DNA of 64,000 bases. Source: Methylotenera sp. G11. GTDB lineage: Bacteria; Pseudomonadota; Gammaproteobacteria; Burkholderiales; Methylophilaceae. Numbering within the stretch: the first letter of the stretch is position 1; the number at the start of each line of letters is the position of its first letter. Both the position numbers and the translations under genes were made by a program. Below the pieces are notes generated by a model. It had not been told where the DNA came from. It saw nothing but the letters and a program-made list of their open reading frames with translations, and did no database searches. The stretch spans positions 2,481,100 to 2,545,099 of the forward strand of contig NZ_JUHH01000001.1 in NCBI RefSeq assembly GCF_000799735.1, read 5' to 3'. Shown one piece after another: positions 47,235 to 57,477 of the stretch.

Positions 47235-48464
47235 TTAGCCGCCGCCGCTGACCACTTCCCCCAGCTTGAAGATCGGCAGGTACAGTGCAACGACCAGGCC
47301 GCCAATCAGCGTACCCAGTACCACCATGATGACAGGCTCCATCAGGCTCGACAGCGCATCCACGGCATCGTCAACTTCCGCTTCATAGAAGTCGGCAACT
47401 TTACCTAGCATGGAGTCCAGAGCACCGGATTCTTCGCCGATGGCAGTCATTTGCAGCACCATGTTCGGAAAAACGCTGCTGTTCTGCATGGCCACCGTGA
47501 GGCTGGTACCGGTGCTGATCTCGCTTTGTATCTTCTTTGTCGCATCGTGATAGACCATGTTGCCGGAAGCCCCGGCTACAGAATCCAGCGCTTCTACTAA
47601 TGGAACGCCAGCGGAGAACATGGTTGCCAGCGTGCGTGAAAACCTTGCGATAGTGGCTTTCCGGATGAGTTCGCCAAATACGGGTATCTTGAGGATCAGC
47701 CTGTCCATGGTTGCCTGCATGGCAATGGAGCGTTTCCACGTGTAAAAGAAAAACCAGATACCGAATCCGATGGAGCCAAAGATTGCCCACCACCATTGCA
47801 CAAAACCGTCAGATATTGCCATCACGACCAGCGTCGGGCCCGGCAGATCAGCACCAAAGCTGCTGAATAGTTCCTTAAATGCAGGTACTACAAAGATCAT
47901 GATCACAGCTGTAATGATAAATGCAACGACTACGATTGAGATCGGGTAAAAAAGCGCCGATTTGATTTTTGATTTAATCGCGAGGATTTTTTCTTTGTAG
48001 GTGGCTAGCCTGTCCAGTAATGTATCCAGAATACCTGCCTGTTCGCCGGCACCGATCAGGTTGCAGAATAACTGGTCGAAATAGAGCGGATATTTGCGGA
48101 AGGCAGTACTCAGGCTGCTGCCGGTTTCAACATCAGCTTTGATGTCGAGCAGGAGTTTTGCCACGGCCGGGTTGCTGTGGCCTTTGCCTACAATATCAAA
48201 AGACTGCAGCAAAGGGACGCCGGATTTCATCATGGTTGCCAGCTGGCGTGTAAACAGCGTGATGTCTTTTTCGCTGACTTTGCCTTTGCCGCCAAAACTG
48301 CTTTGCTTTTTAATTTTTGTGACGGTGATGCCCTGGCGCCGCAAGGTGGAGTTCACCAGGGTCTCGCTGGCAGCTTTCATTTCACCTTTGGTGACTTTGC
48401 CTTTTTTGTCCTTACCTTCCCAGGCGTAGGTGATTTCTTTTGTAGCTTTAGGATTGGCTGCCAT
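47235..48464 (-). CDS. pilC: Type IV pilus inner-membrane platform protein PilC
   Basis: Polytopic platform of the type IVa pilus machine. 409 residues with two T2SSF domains (about 70-195 and 275-397), each ending in membrane segments, with FTRQLATMMKSGVPLLQSFDIV and FSRTLATMFSAGVPLVEALDSV as the paired repeats, and AIGEESGALDSML. It follows pilB by 65 bp. The usual third gene, pilD, is not next to it here; dsbC is convergent instead. Confidence 0.96.
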   Translation of the reverse strand: MAANPKATKEITYAWEGKDKKGKVTKGEMKAASETLVNSTLRRQGITVTKIKKQSSFGGKGKVSEKDITLFTRQLATMMKSGVPLLQSFDIVGKGHSNPAVAKLLLDIKADVETGSSLSTAFRKYPLYFDQLFCNLIGAGEQAGILDTLLDRLATYKEKILAIKSKIKSALFYPISIVVVAFIITAVIMIFVVPAFKELFSSFGADLPGPTLVVMAISDGFVQWWWAIFGSIGFGIWFFFYTWKRSIAMQATMDRLILKIPVFGELIRKATIARFSRTLATMFSAGVPLVEALDSVAGASGNMVYHDATKKIQSEISTGTSLTVAMQNSSVFPNMVLQMTAIGEESGALDSMLGKVADFYEAEVDDAVDALSSLMEPVIMVVLGTLIGGLVVALYLPIFKLGEVVSGGG

Positions 48465-48529
48465 GATGATTTCCTATGCGGGTCATTTCGCGCTTTGAGT
48501 TATATTTATTTTTATTGAAAGTTGGAAAA

Positions 48530-50248
48530 CTATTCATTGGTACAAGCTTCAACTTCCTCGATTGAGGTTAATCCTTGTATCACTTTTAATACGCCGGAAC
48601 GGCGTAAATCGTTTACACCCTCTGATTTCGCCTGGTCTGCAATATCATGCGCCGTGCCGTTTTTCATGATGATGCGGCTGATGGCATCGGTCACGGGCAT
48701 CACCTGGTAAATGCCGACCCGCCCCTTGTAGCCGGAGTTACACATGCTGCAGCCATCCGGGTTATGCCCATATAACTGCCATTCTTCATTAAAGTCTTCC
48801 TCAATGAATCCTACACTTAATAGTGCTTCTTTGGGGACGGATAATGGAATCTTGCAATGTTTGCACAGGCGTCTTGCCAGGCGCTGTGCCGTAATCAGTG
48901 AAACGGCAGAGGCGATGTTGAACGGGGCAACCCCCATGTTGAGCAGGCGGGTAAGCGTAGATGGCGCGTCATTGGTGTGCAGGGTGGAAAGCACCATATG
49001 GCCGGTGGATGCAGCTTTGATAGCCATATCTGCAGTTTCCAGATCGCGGATCTCACCGATCATGATAATGTCAGGATCCTGGCGCAGGAAAGATTTCAGC
49101 GCCGCGGCAAAGGTCAGCCCCTGCTTATCGTTCACGTTAACCTGATTAATGCCCGCCAGCGGGATTTCGCAAGGGTCTTCTGCCGTGGAAATGTTCACGC
49201 CGGGGTTATTCAGAATGTTAAGGCAGGTGTAAAGCGAAACCGTCTTGCCGGAGCCGGTCGGGCCCGTTACCAGCACCAGGCCGTATGGACGGCTGACAGC
49301 ATGCAGCAGGCGCTCTTTCTGGATAGGTTCATAGCCCAGCGCTTCAATGCCGAGGGTGGCGCTGCTCGGATCGAGAATACGCATGACGATTTTCTCACCG
49401 TTAATGAGCGGCAAAGTGCTCACCCGGAAATCAATCGTGCGTGACTTGGATAAAACCAGCTTCATGCGGCCATCCTGGGGGATACGTTTCTCAGAGATGT
49501 CCATGCTTGAAATGACTTTAATGCGGGATGCCAGTTTTTCTTTAATGGCAAGGGGGGGCTGGGTTATTTCGCGCAGTATGCCGTCAACGCGGTAGCGCAC
49601 GCGGTAGAACTTCTCATAGGGTTCAAAGTGTAAATCCGATGCCCCCATGTTAATGGCATCCAGCAGCATTTTATTGAGGAACTTTACGACCGGTGCATCA
49701 TCAACTTCTGATTCAACCGGAGCTTCTTCAAGCGGCGCGTTGTCTTCACCGAAGCCAAAATCGCCATCATCGACATCGAGCGATTTCAGGGTTTTGTCGC
49801 TGGATTCCACAATCCTGTCAATCATGCGTCCAAGTTTGTCATCCTCAACAACGATCGGGGATACGTTCATTCCCATCTGGAATTGAACGCTGTCAAGGGC
49901 GTGTATGTTTGTCGGATCGGAAACGGCGACGAAAAGCAGGTTGTTGCGTGTATGCAAAGCCATCACGCGATTGCTTTGCATTAACTTGTTGTCAATTTTT
50001 TTCGGGGGTAAATAATCCAGGTTAAATGCATCCAGATTGAGATACGGAAACCCGAATGCTTTCGCGGCAGTTTCAGCGATGATAAGCGGGCTGAGTTTTT
50101 TGCTTTGAATCGCCTGTGAAATAAACGGGGTTTTAGTGCTGCGGGCTTGGTCTTCAATTGCCTTTGCTTCATCCTCGGAAAGCAGTTTTTCCTGAATCAA
50201 AGTGCGAGCAAGGCCACTTAATTTGGTTTGTGAAATTACAGATGCCAT
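48530..50248 (-). CDS. pilB: Type IV pilus assembly ATPase PilB
   Basis: Hexameric ATPase that powers pilus extension. 572 residues: N-terminal T2SSE_N domain (about 1-150), Walker A GPTGSGKT (about residue 333), Asp box EDPCEIPLAGINQVNV, Walker B region DPDIIMIGEIRD, and the His box STGHMVLSTLHTNDA, with a zinc-binding CKHC...CSMC pair near the C-terminus. It is first of the pilB-pilC pair. The 356-bp gap upstream (50249-50604) is shared with the cold-shock gene promoter and leader; nothing else is seen there. Confidence 0.97.
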   Translation of the reverse strand: MASVISQTKLSGLARTLIQEKLLSEDEAKAIEDQARSTKTPFISQAIQSKKLSPLIIAETAAKAFGFPYLNLDAFNLDYLPPKKIDNKLMQSNRVMALHTRNNLLFVAVSDPTNIHALDSVQFQMGMNVSPIVVEDDKLGRMIDRIVESSDKTLKSLDVDDGDFGFGEDNAPLEEAPVESEVDDAPVVKFLNKMLLDAINMGASDLHFEPYEKFYRVRYRVDGILREITQPPLAIKEKLASRIKVISSMDISEKRIPQDGRMKLVLSKSRTIDFRVSTLPLINGEKIVMRILDPSSATLGIEALGYEPIQKERLLHAVSRPYGLVLVTGPTGSGKTVSLYTCLNILNNPGVNISTAEDPCEIPLAGINQVNVNDKQGLTFAAALKSFLRQDPDIIMIGEIRDLETADMAIKAASTGHMVLSTLHTNDAPSTLTRLLNMGVAPFNIASAVSLITAQRLARRLCKHCKIPLSVPKEALLSVGFIEEDFNEEWQLYGHNPDGCSMCNSGYKGRVGIYQVMPVTDAISRIIMKNGTAHDIADQAKSEGVNDLRRSGVLKVIQGLTSIEEVEACTNE

Positions 50249-50454
50249 ATTTAAAGTTAAGTGTAAATTAGCCGGGAGCTTTTTTAATTATTTTTTTATT
50301 GAATGAATAATGCACTCTACACTATTCTTTGTAAAGACTTTAAACATACTGATGCCTGATAAATTTGGTGTTTTCCCGATTGATGACCACAGTGCCGGCA
50401 AAGTGCTATGAAGATAATCGTTTAATTTAAATTTTGTTGGCTGAGTAAAAGGGC

Positions 50455-50483
50455 TTGACATCTCAGAAAAACCAACTTATAAA
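50455..50483 (+). promoter_or_regulatory. Strong sigma-70 promoter of the cold-shock gene
   Basis: A perfect TTGACA (50455-50460) and TATAAA (50478-50483) separated by 17 bp. The predicted start near 50490 leaves a leader of about 115 bases, the kind of long 5' UTR used for temperature control in cspA-type genes. Confidence 0.75.
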
Positions 50484-50604
50484 TATGGTTAGGTGTTTGA
50501 ATTCGAGTTTTTTGTAGCCTGCTTTAATTTTAGTTACTGCGACTTCTGTTCTTGAGGCAAACTTTTTGGGGCGCCCCCCTTTGTATTATGTAAGGATGTA
50601 TGAG

Positions 50605-50808
50605 ATGGCAACAGGTACCGTAAAATGGTTTAACGATTCTAAAGGTTTTGGTTTTATTACCCCAGATGATGGTGGTGACGATTTGTTCGCGCACTTCTCT
50701 GCAATCGTGGAATCCGGTTACAAAAGCCTTAAAGAAGGTCAACGCGTAAGCTTTGATTTGACTGAAGGGCCAAAGGGTAAACAAGCTTCAAATATTCAAA
50801 AGGCTTAA
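50605..50808 (+). CDS. Cold-shock domain protein
   Basis: 67-residue single OB-fold RNA chaperone of the CspA family. RNP1 reads KGFGFI and RNP2 reads DLFAHFSAI (Ala replaces the common Val). It starts [11 protein letters not shown], and the ribosome binding site AAGGA lies 8 bases before the ATG; the 13 in-frame codons upstream are not part of the family. Strong promoter, long leader and own terminator make it monocistronic. Confidence 0.97.
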   Translation: MATGTVKWFNDSKGFGFITPDDGGDDLFAHFSAIVESGYKSLKEGQRVSFDLTEGPKGKQASNIQKA

Positions 50809-50857
50809 GCCTGAACATATTTGGGTTGATTGCCTTAGGGTGATTAACTTAAATTCA

Positions 50858-50897
50858 AACGGCACATAAAATTAATATTTTATGTGCCGTTTTTTTA
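50858..50897. terminator. Bidirectional terminator between cold-shock gene and icd
   Basis: A perfect 16-base arm, AAACGGCACATAAAAT, and its complement enclose a TAAT loop, followed by a long T-run. It serves the convergent cold-shock and icd genes. Confidence 0.9.
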
Positions 50898-50925
50898 TTT
50901 CCGTTGTGTATGGCTATGCCCGAGC

Positions 50926-52179
50926 TTACATGTTGGCGATAATCTCATCGCCGAACTCTGAGGTGCCGACCTGAGTTGCACCTTCCATCTGCGAAGAAAA
51001 ATCGCTGGTGACGCGTTTTGCCACGATTGCATTGGCAACGCCTTTCAACACCAGGTCAGCTGCTTCTGTCCAGCCTAAGTGGCGCAGCATCATTTCTGCG
51101 GAAAGAATCAGTGAGCTTGGGTTGGCAATATTTTTGCCGGCAATTTTCGGTGCCGTGCCGTGCGTGGCTTCGAACATGGCAACCGTGTCGCTCAGGTTTG
51201 CACCTGGCGCAATGCCGATGCCGCCAACCTGTGCCGCCAGCGCGTCACTCATGTAGTCACCGTTCAGGTTAAGCGTTGCAACTACGTCATAGTCTTGCGG
51301 GTGCAGCAGGATTTCCTGCAGGAAAGCATCCGCAATACAGTCTTTGATGACGATGCCATTCGGCAGTTTGCACCATGGGCCGCCGTCGATCTCGACTGCG
51401 CCGAACTCCTGTTTGGCGACTTCATAACCCCAATCCCTGAATCCGCCTTCAGTGAATTTCATGATGTTGCCTTTGTGGGCAATGGTGACTGATTTGCGGT
51501 TGTTATCAATGGCGTACTGGATTGCTTTGCGCACCAGGCGCTTGCTGCCGTCAATCGATACCGGTTTGATGCCGATTGCAGATGATTCCGGGAAGCGGAT
51601 TTTTTTGCGCACGCCCATATCGCTTAAAAAGTTGATGACTTTTTCCACTTCATCGGTGCCGGCAGCCCATTCAATGCCGGCGTAGATGTCTTCCGTGTTT
51701 TCACGGAAAATCACCATGTCGGTTTTTTCAGGATGTTTCACCGGGCTGGGCACGCCTGTGAAGTATTGCACCGGGCGCAGGCAGACATAAAGGTCAAGTT
51801 CCTGGCGCAAGGTTACATTGAGCGAGCGAATGCCGCCGCCAACCGGCGTGGTCAGCGGGCCTTTGATTGACACCACATAATCGCGCACGGCCTGCATGGT
51901 TTCATTCGGCAGCCATGTATCTTTGCCGTCCTGGTCTTTACCGTATACTTTCACGGCTTTTTCGCCGGCGTACACTTCCATCCAGGAGATTTTACGTGTG
52001 CCGTTGTAGGCTTTATTTACGGCAGTATCTACGACCTTGATCATAGGTGGGGTAATATCGAACCCTATGCCATCGCCTTCAATAAATGGGATAATCGGAT
52101 GGTTAGGCACATTAAGTGAATTATCTGCATTGACAGTAATTTTTTCACCGGTGGCTGGTTTTACAATTTTAGAAGTCAT
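50926..52179 (-). CDS. icd: Isocitrate dehydrogenase (NADP)
   Basis: TCA-cycle enzyme producing 2-oxoglutarate and NADPH. The 417 residues are of the E. coli type: [40 protein letters not shown] (Ser119 is the residue phosphorylated by AceK in E. coli), [14 protein letters not shown], and [28 protein letters not shown]. Only 15 bp separate its start from the divergent rluE start, so the two promoters must overlap each other's coding region. Confidence 0.97.
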   Translation of the reverse strand: MTSKIVKPATGEKITVNADNSLNVPNHPIIPFIEGDGIGFDITPPMIKVVDTAVNKAYNGTRKISWMEVYAGEKAVKVYGKDQDGKDTWLPNETMQAVRDYVVSIKGPLTTPVGGGIRSLNVTLRQELDLYVCLRPVQYFTGVPSPVKHPEKTDMVIFRENTEDIYAGIEWAAGTDEVEKVINFLSDMGVRKKIRFPESSAIGIKPVSIDGSKRLVRKAIQYAIDNNRKSVTIAHKGNIMKFTEGGFRDWGYEVAKQEFGAVEIDGGPWCKLPNGIVIKDCIADAFLQEILLHPQDYDVVATLNLNGDYMSDALAAQVGGIGIAPGANLSDTVAMFEATHGTAPKIAGKNIANPSSLILSAEMMLRHLGWTEAADLVLKGVANAIVAKRVTSDFSSQMEGATQVGTSEFGDEIIANM

Positions 52180-52194
52180 TCAATATTTCCTAAG

Positions 52195-52743
52195 ATGATA
52201 ATTTTATTCAATAAACCTTTTAACGTCGTGTGCCAGTTCAGTGCGCATGACCCTAAAAACGGAAAAGAAGGGCACGCCACGTTAAAAGACTTTATTCCGA
52301 TTCCTGATGTCTATGCAGCCGGACGTTTAGATACGGATTCAGAAGGATTGCTTATTTTAACCGATGATGGTGCATTGCAGCATCGTTTAAGTCACCCTAA
52401 ACATAAAGAATTTAAAACTTATTGGGTGCAGGTTGAAGGCGCGCCGACAGATGCTGATTTGCAGCCATTGCGAACCGGGGTTGATCTGGGGGATTTTTTT
52501 ACCCAGCCTGCCGCTGTGAAAATCATTGCGGAGCCGCAGGATTTATGGCCGAGAAACCCGCCTATACGCGAACGCAAGGCGATACCGACTACGTGGCTGG
52601 AAATCCGGATATCCGAAGGCAAAAACCGTCAGGTACGTCGCATGACTGCAAAAGTCGGGTTTCCGACTTTGCGTCTGATTCGTTATGCGATAGGCAATCA
52701 TACGATTGATAATATTGAACTTGGGAAATATAAGGTGTTGTAA
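52195..52743 (+). CDS. rluE: 23S rRNA pseudouridine synthase RluE-type
   Basis: RsuA/RluB/E/F family enzyme, 182 residues without the S4 domain, as in RluE (U2457 of 23S rRNA). It begins [14 protein letters not shown]. The catalytic aspartate is in [17 protein letters not shown], and the C-terminal [23 protein letters not shown] is diagnostic. It is divergent from icd and followed two bases later by the amidotransferase gene. Confidence 0.93.
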   Translation: MIILFNKPFNVVCQFSAHDPKNGKEGHATLKDFIPIPDVYAAGRLDTDSEGLLILTDDGALQHRLSHPKHKEFKTYWVQVEGAPTDADLQPLRTGVDLGDFFTQPAAVKIIAEPQDLWPRNPPIRERKAIPTTWLEIRISEGKNRQVRRMTAKVGFPTLRLIRYAIGNHTIDNIELGKYKVL

Positions 52744-52745
52744 TA

Positions 52746-53453
52746 ATGAAACCAGTAGTTATTTTTAGGCATGTTGCGGTAGAAGGCCCCGGTTATCTGG
52801 CAACTTTTTTAGACACCCACGGTATTCCATGGCAGCTAGTTAAAGTAGATGAGGGCGATGCTATCCCTGAGACTATCAGTGCGTTTAGCGGCATGGTGCT
52901 CATGGGCGGGCCGATGAGCGTGAACGATGATCTGCCGTGGATACCGCCGCTGCTGGATTTGATTCGTGAGGCCGTTGCAGCGGATATTCCGGTATTGGGG
53001 CATTGCCTGGGCGGGCAGTTGATGAGCAAAGCATTAGGTGCCGCGGTCACGCTTAACCCGGTCAAGGAAATTGGCTGGGGTGCGCTTGCGGTCAGCAGGA
53101 ACGAGGCCGCGGCACATTGGTTTGGCGACATGGAAAGTTTTAACGGTTTTCACTGGCATGGCGAGACTTTCAGCCTGCCGCTTAATGCAGTGCATCTTTT
53201 ATCCAGCCGCTATTGTGATAACCAGGCTTATGCAGTTGGCAAACACCTGGCGTTCCAGTGCCATATCGAAATGACGCCCGAAATGGTGGAAAGCTGGTGC
53301 GATGCAGGCGCCGATGAACTAAAACTCGCTGCTGCGAGTCCAGCGGTGCAGGCTCCCGCTGATATCATGCAGAACCTGCCTTTGCATTGTTTCTTCTTGA
53401 ATAAGGTGGCAAATCAGGTGTATACGCAATGGATTAAGGGGCTGGCAAATTAA
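52746..53453 (+). CDS. Class-I glutamine amidotransferase-like protein
   Basis: A stand-alone 235-residue GATase domain. The triad is visible: nucleophile Cys87 in LGHCLGGQL, His173 and Glu175 in FQCHIEMTPE; the oxyanion strand is LMGGPMSVNDD. Similar proteins are annotated as GMP synthase-like or gamma-glutamyl-amine hydrolases. There is no synthase partner domain here, so the ammonia acceptor or amide substrate is unknown. It is probably co-transcribed with rluE. Confidence 0.88.
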   Translation: MKPVVIFRHVAVEGPGYLATFLDTHGIPWQLVKVDEGDAIPETISAFSGMVLMGGPMSVNDDLPWIPPLLDLIREAVAADIPVLGHCLGGQLMSKALGAAVTLNPVKEIGWGALAVSRNEAAAHWFGDMESFNGFHWHGETFSLPLNAVHLLSSRYCDNQAYAVGKHLAFQCHIEMTPEMVESWCDAGADELKLAAASPAVQAPADIMQNLPLHCFFLNKVANQVYTQWIKGLAN

Positions 53454-53503
53454 TCCAGTCGCTTGCTATGTTAAAATTGCCTAAATTTCATTGAGATCGC
53501 ATT

Positions 53504-54592
53504 ATGTCCGGTAACACGCTTGGTAAACTTTTTACTTTTACTTCATTTGGTGAGTCGCACGGTGCCGCAATCGGCGGCGTAGTCGACGGATGCCCGCCAG
53601 GACTTTCGCTCACGGCAGAAGACCTGCAAGTCGACCTTGATCGCCGTAAACCCGGCACTTCCCGCCATGTTACCCAGCGCCAGGAGGCCGATGCTGTCGA
53701 GATTCTTTCCGGCGTGTTCGAGGGTAAGACGACAGGAGCGCCGATTGGCCTGCTGATCCGCAATACTGACCAGCGCTCACAGGATTACAGCAAGATCATG
53801 GATACCTTCCGTCCCGGGCATGCGGATTATACGTATACGCAGAAATACGGCGTAAGGGATTATCGCGGCGGCGGACGGTCAAGTGCGCGTGAAACCGCAG
53901 TACGGGTCGCTGCCGGGGCCATTGCAAAGAAATGGCTCAAAGAGCGTTTTGGGGTGACGGTTCGCGGCTACATGAGCCAGTTGGGTGAGATTGAAATCCC
54001 TTTCGGCAGCTGGGATGTGGTGAACAGCAACCCGTTTTTCTCTTCCAATACCGCGGTACTGCCGGAGCTGGAAGCCTATCTGGATAATATCCGTGCGGAA
54101 CGTGACTCGGTCGGTGCGCGCATTACCGTGGTGGCAGAAGGCGTGCCCGTCGGTTGGGGCGAGCCGATCTTTGACCGGCTGGACGCGGAAATTGCCTATG
54201 CCATGATGAGCATCAATGCAGTCAAAGGTGTGGAAATCGGTGAAGGTTTTGCCGCCGTTGCGCAGCGTGGCAGCGTACACTCGGACGAAATGACGCCGCA
54301 GGGCTTTGTTTCCAACCATGCCGGCGGTATTCTTGGCGGCATTTCTACGGGTCAGGAAATCCGCGTCAATGTTGCGTTAAAGCCGACTTCAAGTATTCCG
54401 CAGGAGCGCCGTTCTATCGACAAGCACGGTGATGCGGTCATGATGCAGACAACCGGCCGCCACGATCCATGCGTGGGCGTGCGGGCAACGCCCATTGTGG
54501 AGGCGATGCTGGCGATGGTGCTCATGGATCATGCCTTACGCCACCGTGCACAGAATGCCGATGTGGATTGCAGCACCCCTAAGATATTTTAA
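53504..54592 (+). CDS. aroC: Chorismate synthase
   Basis: Last step of the shikimate pathway, an FMN-dependent 1,4-elimination. The 362 residues start [20 protein letters not shown] and contain [36 protein letters not shown], the histidine/serine pattern of the family, and [18 protein letters not shown] near the end. It is followed by a stem-loop terminator. Confidence 0.98.
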   Translation: MSGNTLGKLFTFTSFGESHGAAIGGVVDGCPPGLSLTAEDLQVDLDRRKPGTSRHVTQRQEADAVEILSGVFEGKTTGAPIGLLIRNTDQRSQDYSKIMDTFRPGHADYTYTQKYGVRDYRGGGRSSARETAVRVAAGAIAKKWLKERFGVTVRGYMSQLGEIEIPFGSWDVVNSNPFFSSNTAVLPELEAYLDNIRAERDSVGARITVVAEGVPVGWGEPIFDRLDAEIAYAMMSINAVKGVEIGEGFAAVAQRGSVHSDEMTPQGFVSNHAGGILGGISTGQEIRVNVALKPTSSIPQERRSIDKHGDAVMMQTTGRHDPCVGVRATPIVEAMLAMVLMDHALRHRAQNADVDCSTPKIF

Positions 54593-54693
54593 TGGCTATT
54601 AAGCCAGACAGTATTATTTGACAAAGCGCTTCCGGTATTAAAAAGCCGGTGATAACCTGAGGTGGTTTTTTAATTGGCTGCGCAATCAATGAG

Positions 54694-54715
54694 GCCGGCT
54701 CAAGCCGGCTTTTTT
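54694..54715 (+). terminator. Rho-independent terminator after aroC
   Basis: GCCGGCT-CA-AGCCGGC followed by TTTTTT. It lies about 100 bp after the aroC stop and 33 bp before the MFS gene. Confidence 0.75.
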
Positions 54716-54747
54716 ATTGAAGCTACGCGTCACAAAAACAGATTGAT

Positions 54748-55920
54748 ATGCACACACAACTCCATCATCGGCTGTCCCGGTTCTATTTCATCTACTATTT
54801 CTTCGTGGGTGCTTTCGTACCGTATTGGGGGCTGTATCTGCAATCGGAACAGTTCTCGGCTGCGGACATCGGTATCCTGATGTCTTTATTCCAGATCAGC
54901 CGTATTTTCGCCCCCAATTTCTGGGGCTGGCTGGCAGATCACACCGGTAAACGTGCACAATGGATCAGGCTGACTGCACTATTGGGCTTGTGCGGTTTTA
55001 TTGCGGTGTTCTGGGCGCACGGTTTTTTCTGGATGTTTTTCGTGATGGCGGCGCTGAGCCTGTTTACCAGTTCCACCCTGCCATTGGCTGAGTCGCTGAC
55101 GCTGGCGCACCTTGCTACGACTAACGGCTACTATAGCCGCATCCGCATGTGGGGTTCGCTGGGTTTTATCGTGGCTGCCGTGGTGCTGGGCTACCTGATC
55201 GATATAAGCGGAATTGCCAGCCTGCTATGGTTCCTGCTGATCGTGCAGGTCAGCCTTTTTGCGCTGTCTTTTACGTTACCTGAGCCTAAAGTGGCACCGC
55301 ATGAACATGACCATTTCTCGATCTGGCAGGTCATCAGGCAGCCGAATGTCATCGCTTTGCTGGTTGGGTGTTCGCTGATGGTGACGGCACATGGCGTGCT
55401 GTATAACTTTTACTCAATCTATTTAAGCGAGCATGGATATAGCAAAGGTGTGATCGGGCTGTTGTGGTCGGTCGGTGTGGTCTGTGAAATCGCTATTTTC
55501 ATGCTGATGCCAAAAATCATGGCGCGCTTCAGTCTGAAAGCTATCCTGCTCACCAGCCTGATGCTGGCCGTGATCCGGTTTGCTGTAATTGGGGTTGCAG
55601 TGGATAGCCTGTGGGTCATCATTCTGGCGCAGACATTGCATGCGGCAACGTTCGGCAGCTTTCATGCGGCTTCTGTTGAAGTGATCACCCAGTTTTTCAA
55701 AGGCCGGCACCAAGCAAAAGGCCAGGCAATCTATAATAGCGTGGCTTATGGCGTAGGTGGTGCCATCGGCGGCATTGCCGGCGGTTACTCGCTGCAATAC
55801 TTCGGCGGACAGCAGACCTTTGTTTTCGCGGCGGCTTTTCCTTTGCTTGGGCTGGCCGTGATCGGCTTTGGCCTGAAACTCAGCAAAAAGAACCAGATTT
55901 CCGGAGGCATGTTTGGATGA
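54748..55920 (+). CDS. MFS transporter (HcaT-like / PPP family)
   Basis: A 12-helix major facilitator of 390 residues. The N-terminus FYFIYYFFVGAFVPYWGLYLQSEQFSAADIGILMSLFQISRIFAPNFWGWLADHTGKR-like wording (read in parts) is that of the nucleoside/phenylpropionate permease-like group (HcaT, YcaD relatives). The conserved inter-helix loop WLADHTGKRAQWIRL is present. Substrate unknown; the phenylpropionate label of the family should not be taken literally. It overlaps the next gene by four bases (ATGA). Confidence 0.85.
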   Translation: MHTQLHHRLSRFYFIYYFFVGAFVPYWGLYLQSEQFSAADIGILMSLFQISRIFAPNFWGWLADHTGKRAQWIRLTALLGLCGFIAVFWAHGFFWMFFVMAALSLFTSSTLPLAESLTLAHLATTNGYYSRIRMWGSLGFIVAAVVLGYLIDISGIASLLWFLLIVQVSLFALSFTLPEPKVAPHEHDHFSIWQVIRQPNVIALLVGCSLMVTAHGVLYNFYSIYLSEHGYSKGVIGLLWSVGVVCEIAIFMLMPKIMARFSLKAILLTSLMLAVIRFAVIGVAVDSLWVIILAQTLHAATFGSFHAASVEVITQFFKGRHQAKGQAIYNSVAYGVGGAIGGIAGGYSLQYFGGQQTFVFAAAFPLLGLAVIGFGLKLSKKNQISGGMFG

Positions 55921-56561
55921 ATCGGTATAGTGTTTTAATCATGGCGGCCTTGCTCTTAAGCGGCAATGTTTCTGCGGAGACACAAGTGAATATTGTGGGC
56001 TTGTTCAGCAATATGGCGGTGGTGATGGTGAACGGCGGCAAGCCAAAAACACTGAGTGCAGGTCAATCTATTGATGGTGTTAAATTACTGGCAGCAGATA
56101 GCCAGTCTGCAACCTTGCTGATCGAAGGGAAAACTAAAAGGCTGGGGATGGGGCAGGCATTGTCCATGGGGGATAGCTCCGCTTCCGGCAGCCCCAGCGT
56201 GACGCTGTATGCAGATGCGCAGGGGCATTTCTTGTCTGAATGCAAGATTAACGGAGCGCCATTAAGGTTTTTGCTTGATACCGGCGCTACGACCGTTGCC
56301 CTCAATAGCGGGGATGCTAAATTTGCAAAAATTGATTATAAGCGCGGCGAGCCCGTACAGGTTTCCACTGCGAACGGGGTAGTAACTGCGTACCGTGTCA
56401 CGATTTCCAATCTTCAGATTGGCGGCATTACGCTTAACCAGGTGCAGGGCAGCGTGCTGGAGGGCGGATCACCTTCCGTGGTGCTGCTGGGGATGAGTGC
56501 GCTTAACCGGCTGGATATGAAGCGCCAGGACATCATGATGACGCTGACCAAGAAGTATTGA
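55917..56561 (+). CDS. Retropepsin-like clan AA aspartic protease (exported)
   Basis: 214 residues: signal peptide (about 1-20, ending VSA), an unassigned beta-rich N-terminal part (about 25-85, resembling a pilus-assembly PilP/GspC-type small domain), then a single-domain retropepsin-like protease with the catalytic FLLDTGATTVALNS (Asp121) and the closing VLLGMSALNRLDM. Such single-domain proteins must dimerise to be active. It fits the TIGR02281-type bacterial family. Substrate unknown. Translationally coupled to the MFS gene. Confidence 0.85.
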   Translation: MNRYSVLIMAALLLSGNVSAETQVNIVGLFSNMAVVMVNGGKPKTLSAGQSIDGVKLLAADSQSATLLIEGKTKRLGMGQALSMGDSSASGSPSVTLYADAQGHFLSECKINGAPLRFLLDTGATTVALNSGDAKFAKIDYKRGEPVQVSTANGVVTAYRVTISNLQIGGITLNQVQGSVLEGGSPSVVLLGMSALNRLDMKRQDIMMTLTKKY

Positions 56562-56576
56562 CTGGCAACTGTAAAT

Positions 56577-56604
56577 AAAAAGCCACTGTTCCCAGTGGCT
56601 TTTT
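56577..56604. terminator. Bidirectional terminator between protease gene and folE2
   Basis: AAAA-AGCCACTG-TTCC-CAGTGGCT-TTTT: an 8-bp perfect stem with flanking A and T runs between convergent genes. Confidence 0.85.
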
Positions 56605-56627
56605 GTATTTACTGCCTTAGCAGCAGC

Positions 56628-57434
56628 TTAGTGTTTGCGTTTGTCTTTTTCAATCAGCGCATAGGCCGAGTGATTGTGAATAGACTCGAAATTCTCGGAT
56701 TCGACAATGTAGGCGTCGATACGTTTTTCTGCATTGAGCTGGGCGGCAACGTCACGCACCATATCTTCTACAAATTTAGGATTATCGTAAGCGCGCTCAG
56801 TCACGAATTTTTCATCAGGGCGTTTCAGCAAGCCATACAGCTCACAGGATGCCTGCTTCTCTACCAGGTCGATAATGTCCTCGATCCAGATAAAGTCATT
56901 GATGAGAGCGGTCACGGTGACATGTGAACGCTGGTTGTGCGCACCGTAACTGGAGATCTTTTTGCTGCATGGGCACAGGCTGGTGACCGGCACCAGTACT
57001 TTTACCGTAATGTCGTATTTGCCCTGGTGTATTTCGCCTATGAACGTGACTTCATAATCAAGCAGGCTTTTCACTCCGGAGATAGGCGCTGCTTTGTTGA
57101 CGAAATATGGGAAAGTCATTTCAACATGGCCTGATTCAGCTTCCAGGCGCGTTACCATCTCACGCAGGATCGCCTGGAACGATTCGACGGAAATCGCATG
57201 CTCGTTCATGTTGAGGATCTCAACAAAACGCGACATGTGTGTGCCTTTGAAGTGCTGTGGCAGGTGTACGTACATATTGAACACTGCGACTGTGTGCTGT
57301 TCGCCGCCGGATTTATCTTTAACGACAACCGGATGGCGTATGGCTTTGATACCAACCTTGTCAATGGCTAGGTGGCGCGTATCAGCGGTGTTCTGTACGT
57401 CTTCAATAGGGCTTTGCGGTTTTGTTTGGCTCAT
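56628..57434 (-). CDS. folE2: GTP cyclohydrolase FolE2 (type IB)
   Basis: First step of folate (dihydroneopterin triphosphate) synthesis by the zinc-independent IB enzyme. The 268 residues contain the family's [23 protein letters not shown] with the catalytic/metal cysteine, and [12 protein letters not shown]. In many bacteria folE2 is a zinc-starvation backup under Zur; here it lies 43 bp after dxs in an isoprenoid operon with no Zur-like palindrome seen, so it may be the main enzyme. Confidence 0.95.
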   Translation of the reverse strand: MSQTKPQSPIEDVQNTADTRHLAIDKVGIKAIRHPVVVKDKSGGEQHTVAVFNMYVHLPQHFKGTHMSRFVEILNMNEHAISVESFQAILREMVTRLEAESGHVEMTFPYFVNKAAPISGVKSLLDYEVTFIGEIHQGKYDITVKVLVPVTSLCPCSKKISSYGAHNQRSHVTVTALINDFIWIEDIIDLVEKQASCELYGLLKRPDEKFVTERAYDNPKFVEDMVRDVAAQLNAEKRIDAYIVESENFESIHNHSAYALIEKDKRKH

Positions 57435-57477
57435 TGTTTTGACTTGATCACTTTTTAGATAATAGTTGAGTATAACA

